A stretch of DNA of 5,454 nucleotides from Candidatus Woesearchaeota archaeon (GCA_023269295.1 JAHFTU010000086.1:1-5454), one strand, 5' to 3'. Numbered from the stretch's first letter, positions 1 to 4,886 are shown. Translations and numbers: made by a program. The notes: generated from the letters alone by a model not told the origin.

Positions 1-154
1 TTTTGACTACAATAAGGTCAAAGGGCTCTATCCTTTCATAAGTTGTGAACCTTTTGCTGCAGCGCAGGCACTCCCTTCTCCTTCTGGTGGCCTCGTTGGC
101 TTCCCTTTTGTCAACTACCTTATGGTCTTCATTGTCGCAGTAGGGGCAGTTCAT
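1..154 (-). CDS. nrdR: Transcriptional repressor NrdR, N-terminal part (cut by window edge)
   Basis: NrdR is an ATP/dATP-sensing repressor of ribonucleotide reductase genes. The 51 residues visible are its N-terminal zinc ribbon: Cys3, Cys6, Cys29 and Cys32 as two CxxC knuckles, with the family hallmarks RRRRECLRC and RFTTYER. The segment PFDLIVVK begins the ATP-cone, the rest of which lies outside the window. The ribbon is about two residues shorter between knuckles than in E. coli NrdR, as I recall that sequence. The ATG at 152-154 is chosen because the family starts with M-x-C-P. There is no Shine-Dalgarno ahead of it; instead the ATG overlaps the TGA of a 20-codon mini-ORF. It is the last visible gene of the nrdJ cluster, and its presence makes sense of the NrdR-box-like motifs in the nrdJ leader. 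NrdR is widespread in bacteria but patchy in archaea. Identity is very secure. Confidence 0.95.
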   Translation of the reverse strand, partial: MNCPYCDNEDHKVVDKREANEATRRRRECLRCSKRFTTYERIEPFDLIVVK

Positions 155-216
155 TTTGTTTCAACTCGTTTTTGGATTGAACCTTTTTTCAAAAGGGTCA
201 TGGGGCAGTTCATTTT
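143..216. repeat. 15-bp direct repeat flanking repeat copy at pduO/nrdR junction
   Basis: GGGGCAGTTCATTTT occurs at 143-157 and again at 202-216, 59 bp apart. On the minus strand each copy reads AAAATGAACTGCCCC. The copy at 143-157 contains the start of nrdR (ATG AAC TGC CCC); the copy at 202-216 contains the TGA stop of pduO. The 44 bp between them (158-201) carry a member of the dispersed palindromic repeat. This looks like a target-site duplication made by an insertion, or a slippage/recombination product with the same outcome. The two copies are identical over 15 bp, so chance is unlikely. Confidence 0.8.
169..202 (+). repeat. Dispersed palindromic repeat, copy at pduO/nrdR junction
   Basis: This copy reads TTTTTGGATTGAACC, then a TTTTTTC/AAAA centre, then GGGTCATG. 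The arms AACCTTTT and AAAAGGGT pair imperfectly, with one mismatch, around a short loop. Its left flank (CGTTTTTGGATTGAAC, starting at 167) matches the left flank of the long copy at 955-1039 read on the minus strand, so the two share ancestry. It lies between the pduO stop and the nrdR start and is bracketed by 15-bp direct repeats. Here the terminal ATG does not open a recognisable gene on the plus strand. Confidence 0.75.
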
Positions 217-833
217 TGCAGTGGTTCCAGGCAACAGTTGGGGCTCAGATAAGAAGTCTCGCTTTGTTCGCTGTTGCTTTTTTTGTTCCCGTGTTCCCAG
301 AAATTGTACTTCGGGTTTTCCTCAGCAACATTGCTTAGCTTGTTTTCCACCCTTGCCAGGACGTGGAACAGTGATGACAGCCTGTTGGAGTATTTTAGCA
401 GCAGCGGATTGATTTCAGTTTCCTTTGAAAGCCTGACCAGCTGCCTCTCTGCCCTCCGGGCTACTGTCCTTGCGAGGTGCAGCAGTGCAGCTTCACGGTT
501 TCCTCCAGGAAGGACAAATGACCTTTGCGGCTCAATGTACTTCTCGGCTTCTGCTATCATTCCTTCTACTCGCTGGACGTGCTTTTCTGTTATGCGCGGC
601 ATGTTTTGGACTGCTGCTGCGAGCTCTGCGCAGGCAGTGTGCAGGTCGTCCTGCACTGTTTTAAGCGCTTTTATTGTTTCGGCAGAATCAGAAAATGATA
701 TGACAACGCCGACTGTTGCGTTTAGCTCGTCAAAGCCTCCCAGCGCCTCTATCCTGGCGTCATCCTTGTTTATGCCGCACCTTCCGATGATTGATGTCGT
801 TCCTTTGTCGCCGGTACCTGTGTAGTGTGCCAT
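210..833 (-). CDS. pduO: PduO-type ATP:cob(I)alamin adenosyltransferase
   Basis: This enzyme transfers the adenosyl group of ATP to cob(I)alamin, giving adenosylcobalamin, the radical cofactor of class II ribonucleotide reductase. At 207 residues it has the whole PduO signature: the ATP-binding N-terminus TGTGDKGTTS (residues 5-14), KDDARIEALGGFDELN with Asp35 (23-38), FVLPGG (106-111), the arginine helix ARTVARRAER (121-130) and YSNRLSSLFHVLAR (148-161). The family core ends near residue 182. A polar tail of about 25 residues with a CC pair follows and is unusual. The start at 831-833 is set by homology; a longer reading frame upstream overlaps the preceding gene and is not credible. The upstream zinc-ribbon gene stops one base before this ATG (TAA-A-ATG), so translational coupling is likely. 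It probably feeds cofactor to NrdJ encoded two genes upstream. Confidence 0.95.
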   Translation of the reverse strand: MAHYTGTGDKGTTSIIGRCGINKDDARIEALGGFDELNATVGVVISFSDSAETIKALKTVQDDLHTACAELAAAVQNMPRITEKHVQRVEGMIAEAEKYIEPQRSFVLPGGNREAALLHLARTVARRAERQLVRLSKETEINPLLLKYSNRLSSLFHVLARVENKLSNVAEENPKYNFWEHGNKKSNSEQSETSYLSPNCCLEPLQK

Positions 834-834
834 T

Positions 835-957
835 TTACAGACAGATGCCCCACCCGCAGCCTTCCTCATCCTTGCAGGTGTAGCAGGTTCCTTCTTTTTT
901 GATTTCTTTCTCAACAGGCCCGCCGCAGCTTGAGCATTCAGTGAACTCTTTCATCAT
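835..957 (-). CDS. Small six-cysteine zinc-ribbon protein resembling the NrdJ C-terminal tail
   Basis: This is a 40-residue protein with cysteines at 8, 11, 25, 28, 34 and 39 (CxxC-13-CxxC-5-C-4-C). The last 30 residues of NrdJ have CxxC-10-CxxC-4-C-4-C, with a similar EG(T)C or ENGC before the second knuckle and GCGWGIC or DCGFSKC at the end. Such tails in class II reductases carry redox cysteines that re-reduce the active site. I infer either a stand-alone paralogue of the tail or a small metal-binding or redox partner; the function is unproven. Two adjacent ATGs (955-957, 952-954) are possible starts. The first is the terminal ATG of a palindromic repeat, and AAGGGT lies just ahead. The stop is one base before pduO, and nrdJ ends 85 bp upstream, so it belongs to the same cluster. 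A longer frame running back to 1029 would translate the hairpin repeat and is rejected. Confidence 0.75.
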   Translation of the reverse strand: MMKEFTECSSCGGPVEKEIKKEGTCYTCKDEEGCGWGICL

Positions 958-1039
958 GACCCTTTTAGCGAAAAGCCCAAATCGACAGCGGTCGATTGGG
1001 CCCAGTCGTCGCAACGACTTGGGGTTCAATCCAAAAACG
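955..1039 (-). repeat. Dispersed palindromic repeat, long copy between nrdJ and the zinc-ribbon gene
   Basis: Read on the minus strand, it opens with CGTTTTTGGATTGAAC and closes with CTAAAAGGGTCATG, the same ends as the copy at 169-202. About 50 bp of extra sequence holding two further hairpins is inserted between them. A CTTTT/AAAAG stem with a 4-base loop (962-975) takes the place of the shared central palindrome. The repeat fills nearly the whole 85-bp gap between the nrdJ stop and the next gene, and its terminal ATG is that gene's first start codon. Confidence 0.75.
976..1024. other. Twin hairpins (possible cruciform, attenuator or RNA processing site)
   Basis: Hairpin one pairs CCC plus ATCGAC (976-986) with GTCGAT plus GGG (991-1000) around loop AGCG, with one unpaired A. 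Hairpin two pairs CCC plus AGTCGT (1001-1009) with ACGACT plus GGG (1014-1023) around loop CGCA, with one bulged T. They abut at GGGCCC (998-1003), and each resembles the reverse complement of the other, so the 49 bp form a larger inverted repeat. No U-tract follows on the minus-strand transcript, so a classical terminator is unlikely. mRNA stabilisation, cleavage or translational tuning between nrdJ and the downstream genes is possible. Confidence 0.7.
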
Positions 1040-1042
1040 GTG

Positions 1043-4000
1043 TTATATTTCGCACTTGCTGAACCCGCAGTCTGAGTTGAGGCAGGAGTGGCAGCCGTTT
1101 TCTATTTTGAGCGTCTTTTTCTTGCACGACGGGCACATGCTCAGCTTCATGTCAGAGGCAGTTAGCTCGCTGTCGTGCGATTTAATCTCCATAGTTGTTG
1201 CTGCAACCGGGCTTTCGCTTCTCACTGAAATTTCTTCAGCTAGCGCCGCTGTTTTTGAGAACACATACCTTCCCTCGTCCTTTTTCAGCTGGCCTGTCCT
1301 TACAGCACTGTAGACTGTGGTTAGCCTTCCGCTTGGAAGTGCTATGACGTCATCGCCTCTCATGAGCTTCTGCTCGCCGTCAACTTCCACGTCGTAGGGC
1401 TCTTCCCTTATCTTTTGCCACTCTGTTTTTTGCGTTCCGGTGCTCAGTATCGGGTAGCGCGAGCCCTCCCTGTAGATGGTTATGCCCTTTAGGCCGTGCT
1501 TCCAGGCATCAAGGTAAATGTTTGATATTGTTTCAGGGTCTATGTCCTCGGGTAGGTTAACTGTTGATGATATGCTGTGGTCAATGTACCTTTGCCAGAG
1601 TCCCTGCACAATTATCCTTTTGCTTGGGTCTATGAAGTGCGCTGTCCTGAAGAAGTGTGCAGGCAGTATGCGCTTTAGTTCTTCAGCGTCTGAGCATTTC
1701 TGCGCTTCCTTCTGCAGGTTCTTCATCTGTATGTATGCGTCAATGGTTGAGTGGAAGACCTTGAACATCTGGTTTCCAAACGACTCTGACCTTCTTGTGT
1801 AGTAGAGTGCGAACACCGGCTCGATGCCTCCGCTTACGCCGATGAAGTTCTTGTCGCCGTGCTTGTAGCCGAGCACGATGTTTGATATGGTGCCTGTCGG
1901 CGCTATTGAGAGTATGGCAATGTTCCTGAGGCCTTTCTTCCTTATGAGCTCTTTTGTTTCGTTGGTGAGCATCTCCTGGAAGAACCGGCCTTTGGTGTAG
2001 GCTTCGTACTCAAATATTGTTGATGGAGATTTTTCCTCGGCAAGGTTTGCTGATGCCTGGTATGCTATGTTTGCAAACAGCTTTGCAGCTTCCTCAAGTA
2101 TCTTTGCGCCTTCCTCGCTGTCATAGCCGACTGCGAGCTGGTTTAGCATGTCTGCTATGCCCATCACGCCCAGCCCCAGCCTTCGTGTTTCATAGGCTGC
2201 CTTTCGCTGCTTCTCAAGCGGGTTCAGGAGCTCATTCCACGTGACAACGTTGTCAAGGAACCTTACGGTGAGCGCGGTTATTTCGTTTATGCTTTCCCAG
2301 TCAACCTCTGCCTTGTCTGTGTATCCTTCCTTTACAAACCTTGACAGGTTTATTGACGCGAGGTTGCAGGCGCCTCCATCTTCAAGTGGGACTTCGCCGC
2401 AGTTATGCACTACTATGCCGTTGGCTATGAAGGAGTGCGTTATAGGTTCCTGCAAGTCATAAACTTCCAGCACTCCGTTATTTGTCACGTCAGTAATTTT
2501 GTCAAATGCGCTTATGCCGTTATTGCTAATGAAAACTTTATGATTCATTGTAAGCTTGCCAGCTTCAACCCATCCCTCTATTGTCCTTACTTTATGGTCT
2601 GGGGTACATACCAATTCTAAGCCTTTTCTTGTTCTGACTCTCACTGTGTCTTTTTCTCCTGTTTTGATTGCAGCAGTTATGGGAAGTAATAGTTTGCCCT
2701 GCAGTACCAGACCATTGCTTGGCAGCATTCGCGCATCTACTGCTACATTTAATCCTTCAGCGCTATATTTCTCCGCAATTTCTTTAATAGTCATGACCCC
2801 TCTGTCAGTTTCTATTTTGGTATCTGCAGCAACGCATGGATTTGTGCTCGCTATCGGTCTGCCAACATAGTTTGATGGCGAGTATTTTGTCATGGTTGAC
2901 CAGAATATGAGGCCTGGCTCAGCGGTCCTGTAGTTTCCCTCAATGAAGGCGTTCCATATTGTCCTTGCCTTCACTACCCTTTTTATTTCGCCGGTTTCCC
3001 TGGCGTTGTAGTAGAGCATGAAGTCGCCTGCATACTTTATCGCGAGGTCATACTCTGAGTTCCTGTCCGGAACTACATAGTCGCCAAACATGTCCCTCCT
3101 TGTTGCTTCAGTGAGGTCGCTTTCGCTCAGCTGTTGCGTTCCATGCGTGGCCAGGAATGCGTTTAGCTCGTTGATTGTTTCAAAAGATTTCAGCAGCGTG
3201 TATTTCTCTATCGGCTTTGCTGGTATGCTGTAGGAGTAGTGCATGGCTCCCCCCTGCATGATGCCAAGGCCTGACACGCTTTTGTCTTTGAGGTAGACAA
3301 GGATTTTTTCTGTGCCGTACTTGTTTTGTTCCTCAACTGCCTGCATGAACTCGTCAGTCACTTTGAGGCTGATGTTTGCAAACCTGACCTGCGTGTTTTC
3401 CCTTACCTGCTGTTCTATCTCTCTCAGCTGCTTCTCGTCAAACTTGCCTGACCATTTGCACTGCTCAACTATCTGGCTTGTTACCCAGTTTGGTATTTTC
3501 TTTACGTTGATGAAGTAAGGGCTATCCGGGTGCTTTATGTCAATCGTCAGCATGAGCGCCCCCCTCCTGCCTGACTGCCCGATAAGGCCTGTAGTCAGTG
3601 AGAATAGCTCCATAAATGAGACGCTTCCTGTTGAAGTGTCTGCAGCGTTATGGACTACTGAGCCCCTTGGCCGCAGCCCTGAAATGTCCACTCCTATTCC
3701 TCCGCCGTAGGAGTATGTCCTTGCGCATTCGTAAGCTGACTGGTAGATTGATTCTATGTTGTCTTCTGCGATGAGTGATACAAAGCAGTTTGCCAGCGTC
3801 TTCAGCCTGTAGAGGTCGCCTCCTCCGGCTATTACCCTTCCTCCAGGCACAAACTGGCCCTCGTACAGCGCCCTGTAGAACCTTGCTGCCCACTCGCGCT
3901 GCTTTTCCGGGGTTGGCTCAACCGCTGCCATGAAAGAAGCCAGCCTTGCGTAAACGTCTTCCGGCCTTTTCTCAATGAGCTTGCTGTTGAGGTCCTTCAG

Positions 4001-4558
4001 GTAGTATTTTTTCTGGAAAATGTTTGTAGCCAGCTCGTTCCCATTTAGGTAATCGCCTGGGTGCAGCGGGAGCTCGCCGCTCTTTTGCTTTTCCTTAATG
4101 AAGAAGAGGAGGTTCTTGTATGCCTCAAGCCTGTCATAGCCGATGATGGAGGCAAGCTTGCTCTTGTGTGCAAACATGTCCAGCAGCGCTGTCTTTTCTC
4201 CATCAGTGCCCTTGGCTGCTTCTGCTGCTGCTTGCCTGAGCTCGGCCCTCTTTGCCCTGTAGAGTATGTATGCCTTGGCTGTCCTCGCGTGGCCTTCTTC
4301 TATGAGAACTTTTTCAACAGCATCCTGGATTTCCTCAACTGTCGGCACCTTGTCGCTTTTTGTAACATGGATGGCAACCAGCGCTGTCAGCCTTTCTGCC
4401 TCTTTCCTGTCGCTTCCGCCAACTGCCCTTGCAGCCTTCATGATTGCTGAAGTTATCTTTTCAGGGTCAAAGTCAACAACCCTGCCATCGCGCTTCACTA
4501 TTTTGCCTGTCCTTGTCACGGCGACACTCTTGGAAGAATCCGCAGCTTTTGGTGTCAT
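1043..4558 (-). CDS. nrdJ: Class II (adenosylcobalamin-dependent) ribonucleotide reductase, intein-containing precursor
   Basis: NrdJ reduces ribonucleotides to deoxyribonucleotides using a thiyl radical generated from adenosylcobalamin. The precursor has 1171 residues; removing a 145-residue intein (575-719) leaves 1026. Domains in order: an ATP-cone (about 14-105, VTRTGKIVKRDGRVVDFDPEKI region), the ten-stranded barrel with first redox cysteine Cys258 (LKTLANCFV), TGSVSFMELF (310-319) and GRRGALM. The catalytic trio Asn573, Cys720, Glu722 comes together only after splicing (NP-CGEV). The second redox cysteine is Cys731 (GGACNLASINLS). The phosphate-loop segment APTGTIS and the ITIYREGSR element follow, then a linker, then a C-terminal six-cysteine zinc ribbon (Cys1142, 1145, 1156, 1159, 1164, 1169). 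The ATG at 4556-4558 has GAGGT eight bases upstream. It is the first gene of the cluster and is probably controlled by NrdR. No frameshift or missing catalytic residue is seen. Confidence 0.97.
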   Translation of the reverse strand: MTPKAADSSKSVAVTRTGKIVKRDGRVVDFDPEKITSAIMKAARAVGGSDRKEAERLTALVAIHVTKSDKVPTVEEIQDAVEKVLIEEGHARTAKAYILYRAKRAELRQAAAEAAKGTDGEKTALLDMFAHKSKLASIIGYDRLEAYKNLLFFIKEKQKSGELPLHPGDYLNGNELATNIFQKKYYLKDLNSKLIEKRPEDVYARLASFMAAVEPTPEKQREWAARFYRALYEGQFVPGGRVIAGGGDLYRLKTLANCFVSLIAEDNIESIYQSAYECARTYSYGGGIGVDISGLRPRGSVVHNAADTSTGSVSFMELFSLTTGLIGQSGRRGALMLTIDIKHPDSPYFINVKKIPNWVTSQIVEQCKWSGKFDEKQLREIEQQVRENTQVRFANISLKVTDEFMQAVEEQNKYGTEKILVYLKDKSVSGLGIMQGGAMHYSYSIPAKPIEKYTLLKSFETINELNAFLATHGTQQLSESDLTEATRRDMFGDYVVPDRNSEYDLAIKYAGDFMLYYNARETGEIKRVVKARTIWNAFIEGNYRTAEPGLIFWSTMTKYSPSNYVGRPIASTNPCVAADTKIETDRGVMTIKEIAEKYSAEGLNVAVDARMLPSNGLVLQGKLLLPITAAIKTGEKDTVRVRTRKGLELVCTPDHKVRTIEGWVEAGKLTMNHKVFISNNGISAFDKITDVTNNGVLEVYDLQEPITHSFIANGIVVHNCGEVPLEDGGACNLASINLSRFVKEGYTDKAEVDWESINEITALTVRFLDNVVTWNELLNPLEKQRKAAYETRRLGLGVMGIADMLNQLAVGYDSEEGAKILEEAAKLFANIAYQASANLAEEKSPSTIFEYEAYTKGRFFQEMLTNETKELIRKKGLRNIAILSIAPTGTISNIVLGYKHGDKNFIGVSGGIEPVFALYYTRRSESFGNQMFKVFHSTIDAYIQMKNLQKEAQKCSDAEELKRILPAHFFRTAHFIDPSKRIIVQGLWQRYIDHSISSTVNLPEDIDPETISNIYLDAWKHGLKGITIYREGSRYPILSTGTQKTEWQKIREEPYDVEVDGEQKLMRGDDVIALPSGRLTTVYSAVRTGQLKKDEGRYVFSKTAALAEEISVRSESPVAATTMEIKSHDSELTASDMKLSMCPSCKKKTLKIENGCHSCLNSDCGFSKCEI
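2402..2836 (-). other. Mini-intein inserted in nrdJ directly before the catalytic cysteine
   Basis: This 145-residue self-splicing protein element is in frame within NrdJ. Block A starts with Cys1 (CVAADTKIETDRG). Block B is GLELVCTPDHKV with the TxxH pair Thr78/His81. Block F is VYDLQEPITHSFIANG with His134, and block G ends IVVHN with His144-Asn145 and Cys+1. All splicing residues of a class 1 intein are present, so splicing should work. There is no LAGLIDADG or HNH endonuclease region, so it cannot home by itself. A hand count over 2461-2820 gives about 41% GC, against roughly 48-58% in nearby nrdJ stretches, which fits horizontal acquisition. The mature junction is STNP-CGEV. The +1 cysteine used in splicing is also the thiyl-radical cysteine of the reductase, so unspliced enzyme must be inactive. 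Confidence 0.95.
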
Positions 4559-4566
4559 GTTTCATT

Positions 4567-4571
4567 ACCTC
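4567..4571 (-). promoter_or_regulatory. Shine-Dalgarno sequence of nrdJ
   Basis: GAGGT on the minus strand lies eight bases before the nrdJ ATG (4556-4558), an ideal distance. It supports that start codon and shows that nrdJ has a leadered mRNA, consistent with the TATA box about 90 bp upstream of the ATG. Confidence 0.75.
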
Positions 4572-4578
4572 GCAATAA

Positions 4579-4594
4579 ATACAACCTGTTGTGT
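4579..4594 (-). promoter_or_regulatory. Putative NrdR box, start-codon-proximal
   Basis: ACACAACAGGTTGTAT on the minus strand matches 12 of 16 positions of the bacterial NrdR-box consensus as I recall it (acaCwAtATaTwGtgt). Its core ACAAC-CT-GTTGT, read on the plus strand, is a perfect dyad. It lies downstream of the expected transcription start, 20 bp before the nrdJ ATG. Confidence 0.55.
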
Positions 4595-4611
4595 CTCTCT
4601 CCCGTCTAGAA

Positions 4612-4627
4612 CCCCAATATGTTGTGG
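4612..4627 (-). promoter_or_regulatory. Putative NrdR box, promoter-proximal
   Basis: CCACAACATATTGGGG on the minus strand matches 12 of 16 positions of the recalled NrdR-box consensus, with CACAA/ATATTG as its best part. Its centre is 33 bp (about three helical turns) from the second box; tandem boxes three turns apart are the normal NrdR operator layout. It covers the expected start site about 25 bp below the TATA box, a position where a bound repressor would block initiation. Confidence 0.55.
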
Positions 4628-4643
4628 TTTATGGATTCACAGG

Positions 4644-4651
4644 TATTTAAA
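4644..4651 (-). promoter_or_regulatory. Archaeal TATA box of the nrdJ cluster
   Basis: TTTAAATA on the minus strand, preceded by the purine-rich AAAAACC that could act as a BRE, is a strong archaeal box A. A start about 25 bp downstream falls near 4622, giving an untranslated leader of roughly 60 bases. No sigma-70 -35/-10 pair is evident at this place. Confidence 0.65.
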
Positions 4652-4702
4652 GGTTTTTGTTGCCAAAACTATATTAGCCATAACTCATGATGGAATTTCT
4701 AG

Positions 4703-4732
4703 TTTTGATTGACCTTTTCTTAAAAGGTCATG
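4703..4732 (+). repeat. Dispersed palindromic repeat, intergenic copy
   Basis: TTTTGAT is followed by a perfect inverted repeat, TGACCTTTT (4710-4718) and AAAAGGTCA (4722-4730), around CTT, and the copy ends in ATG. It is nearly identical to the copy at 4855-4886 but one base pair shorter per arm. The terminal ATG opens only a 10-codon frame, so here the repeat is not attached to a recognisable gene. Confidence 0.85.
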
Positions 4733-4778
4733 CTGCGGTTACTGCAGTTGCAAAAGCATTAATAGCAGTTGGTATAAA

Positions 4779-4790
4779 TTTTATATAAAA
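4779..4790 (+). promoter_or_regulatory. Candidate TATA box for the membrane-hydrolase gene
   Basis: TTTTATATAAAA is a perfect 12-bp palindrome and the most TATA-like motif ahead of the plus-strand gene; it would give a start near 4811 and a leader of about 70 bases. Weaker alternatives nearer the gene are CTTTAAAAA (4818-4826) and ATTTAAA (4839-4845). The sequence alone does not decide between them. Confidence 0.4.
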
Positions 4791-4842
4791 CCCTGCAACA
4801 GCTAAGCGGCATCTAAAACTTTAAAAACGCCAAGTAGCATTT

Positions 4843-4856
4843 AAACCGAAAGGTTT
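4843..4856 (+). other. Small hairpin with GAAA tetraloop
   Basis: AAACC-GAAA-GGTTT is a perfect 5-bp stem closed by a GNRA-type loop. It lies directly against the repeat copy at 4855-4886, upstream of the membrane-protein start. If it is transcribed, the leader would carry two stacked hairpins. It is short and could be fortuitous. Confidence 0.35.
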
Positions 4857-4886
4857 TTGATTGACCTTTTTCTTAAAAAGGTCATG
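4855..4886 (+). repeat. Dispersed palindromic repeat ending on the start codon at 4884
   Basis: TTTTGAT is followed by a perfect 10-bp inverted repeat, TGACCTTTTT (4862-4871) and AAAAAGGTCA (4875-4884), around CTT. The last A of the right arm is the A of the ATG of the downstream gene. In mRNA the only Shine-Dalgarno-like bases (AAGGU) would be paired with ACCUU in the same stem. Confidence 0.85.

Larger units (their letters stand above)
4559..4883. other. Divergent intergenic region between nrdJ and the membrane-hydrolase gene
   Basis: This 325-bp gene-free stretch is flanked by divergent starts. From the nrdJ side it holds a Shine-Dalgarno, two NrdR-box-like motifs, a TATA box for nrdJ, repeat copy 4703-4732, an AT-rich stretch with several TATA candidates for the plus-strand gene (4779-4790, 4818-4826, 4839-4845), a small GAAA-loop hairpin and repeat copy 4855-4886. 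I see no tRNA, riboswitch or convincing small ORF in it. Confidence 0.8.

Noticed and set aside
158..202. CRISPR-like repeat (GTTTCAA start, ATTGAAC segment)
   Set aside because: There is only one unit here, there are no regular spacers, and the related copies are scattered at gene borders.
274..825. 183-codon plus-strand frame opposite pduO
   Set aside because: It is the antisense shadow of a firmly identified gene, is rich in serine and cysteine, and has no family resemblance. The other plus-strand frames under nrdJ were rejected for the same reason.
210..914. Longer PduO reading with 27 extra N-terminal residues
   Set aside because: The extra residues overlap the zinc-ribbon gene in another frame. 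The family begins at the TGTGDKGTTS segment right after the ATG at 831-833.
955..1024. Intrinsic terminator after nrdJ
   Set aside because: The stems lack a following U-run on the minus-strand transcript, and the genes downstream are closely spaced and functionally linked to nrdJ.
835..1029. Longer form of the zinc-ribbon protein starting upstream near 1029
   Set aside because: The added 24 residues are a translation of the hairpin repeat and begin inside it. The ATG pair at 952-957 directly precedes the cysteine-rich part.
2402..2836. Homing endonuclease inside the intein
   Set aside because: The element is only 145 residues, and blocks B and F are separated by about 30 residues with no LAGLIDADG or HNH motif.
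4559..4643. Cobalamin riboswitch in the nrdJ leader
   Set aside because: The inferred leader is only about 60 bases, no B12-box-like segment is seen, and the space is taken by the NrdR-box-like motifs.
4730..4762. Ten-codon frame opening at the ATG of repeat copy 4703-4732
   Set aside because: It is too short, with no family resemblance or conserved context. It could be a remnant but there is nothing to support that.
4857..4883. TTG start adding nine residues to the membrane protein
   Set aside because: These residues come entirely from the repeat (LIDLFLK is also encoded by the other copy at 4703-4732). The family-like PHILVG follows the ATG at 4884.
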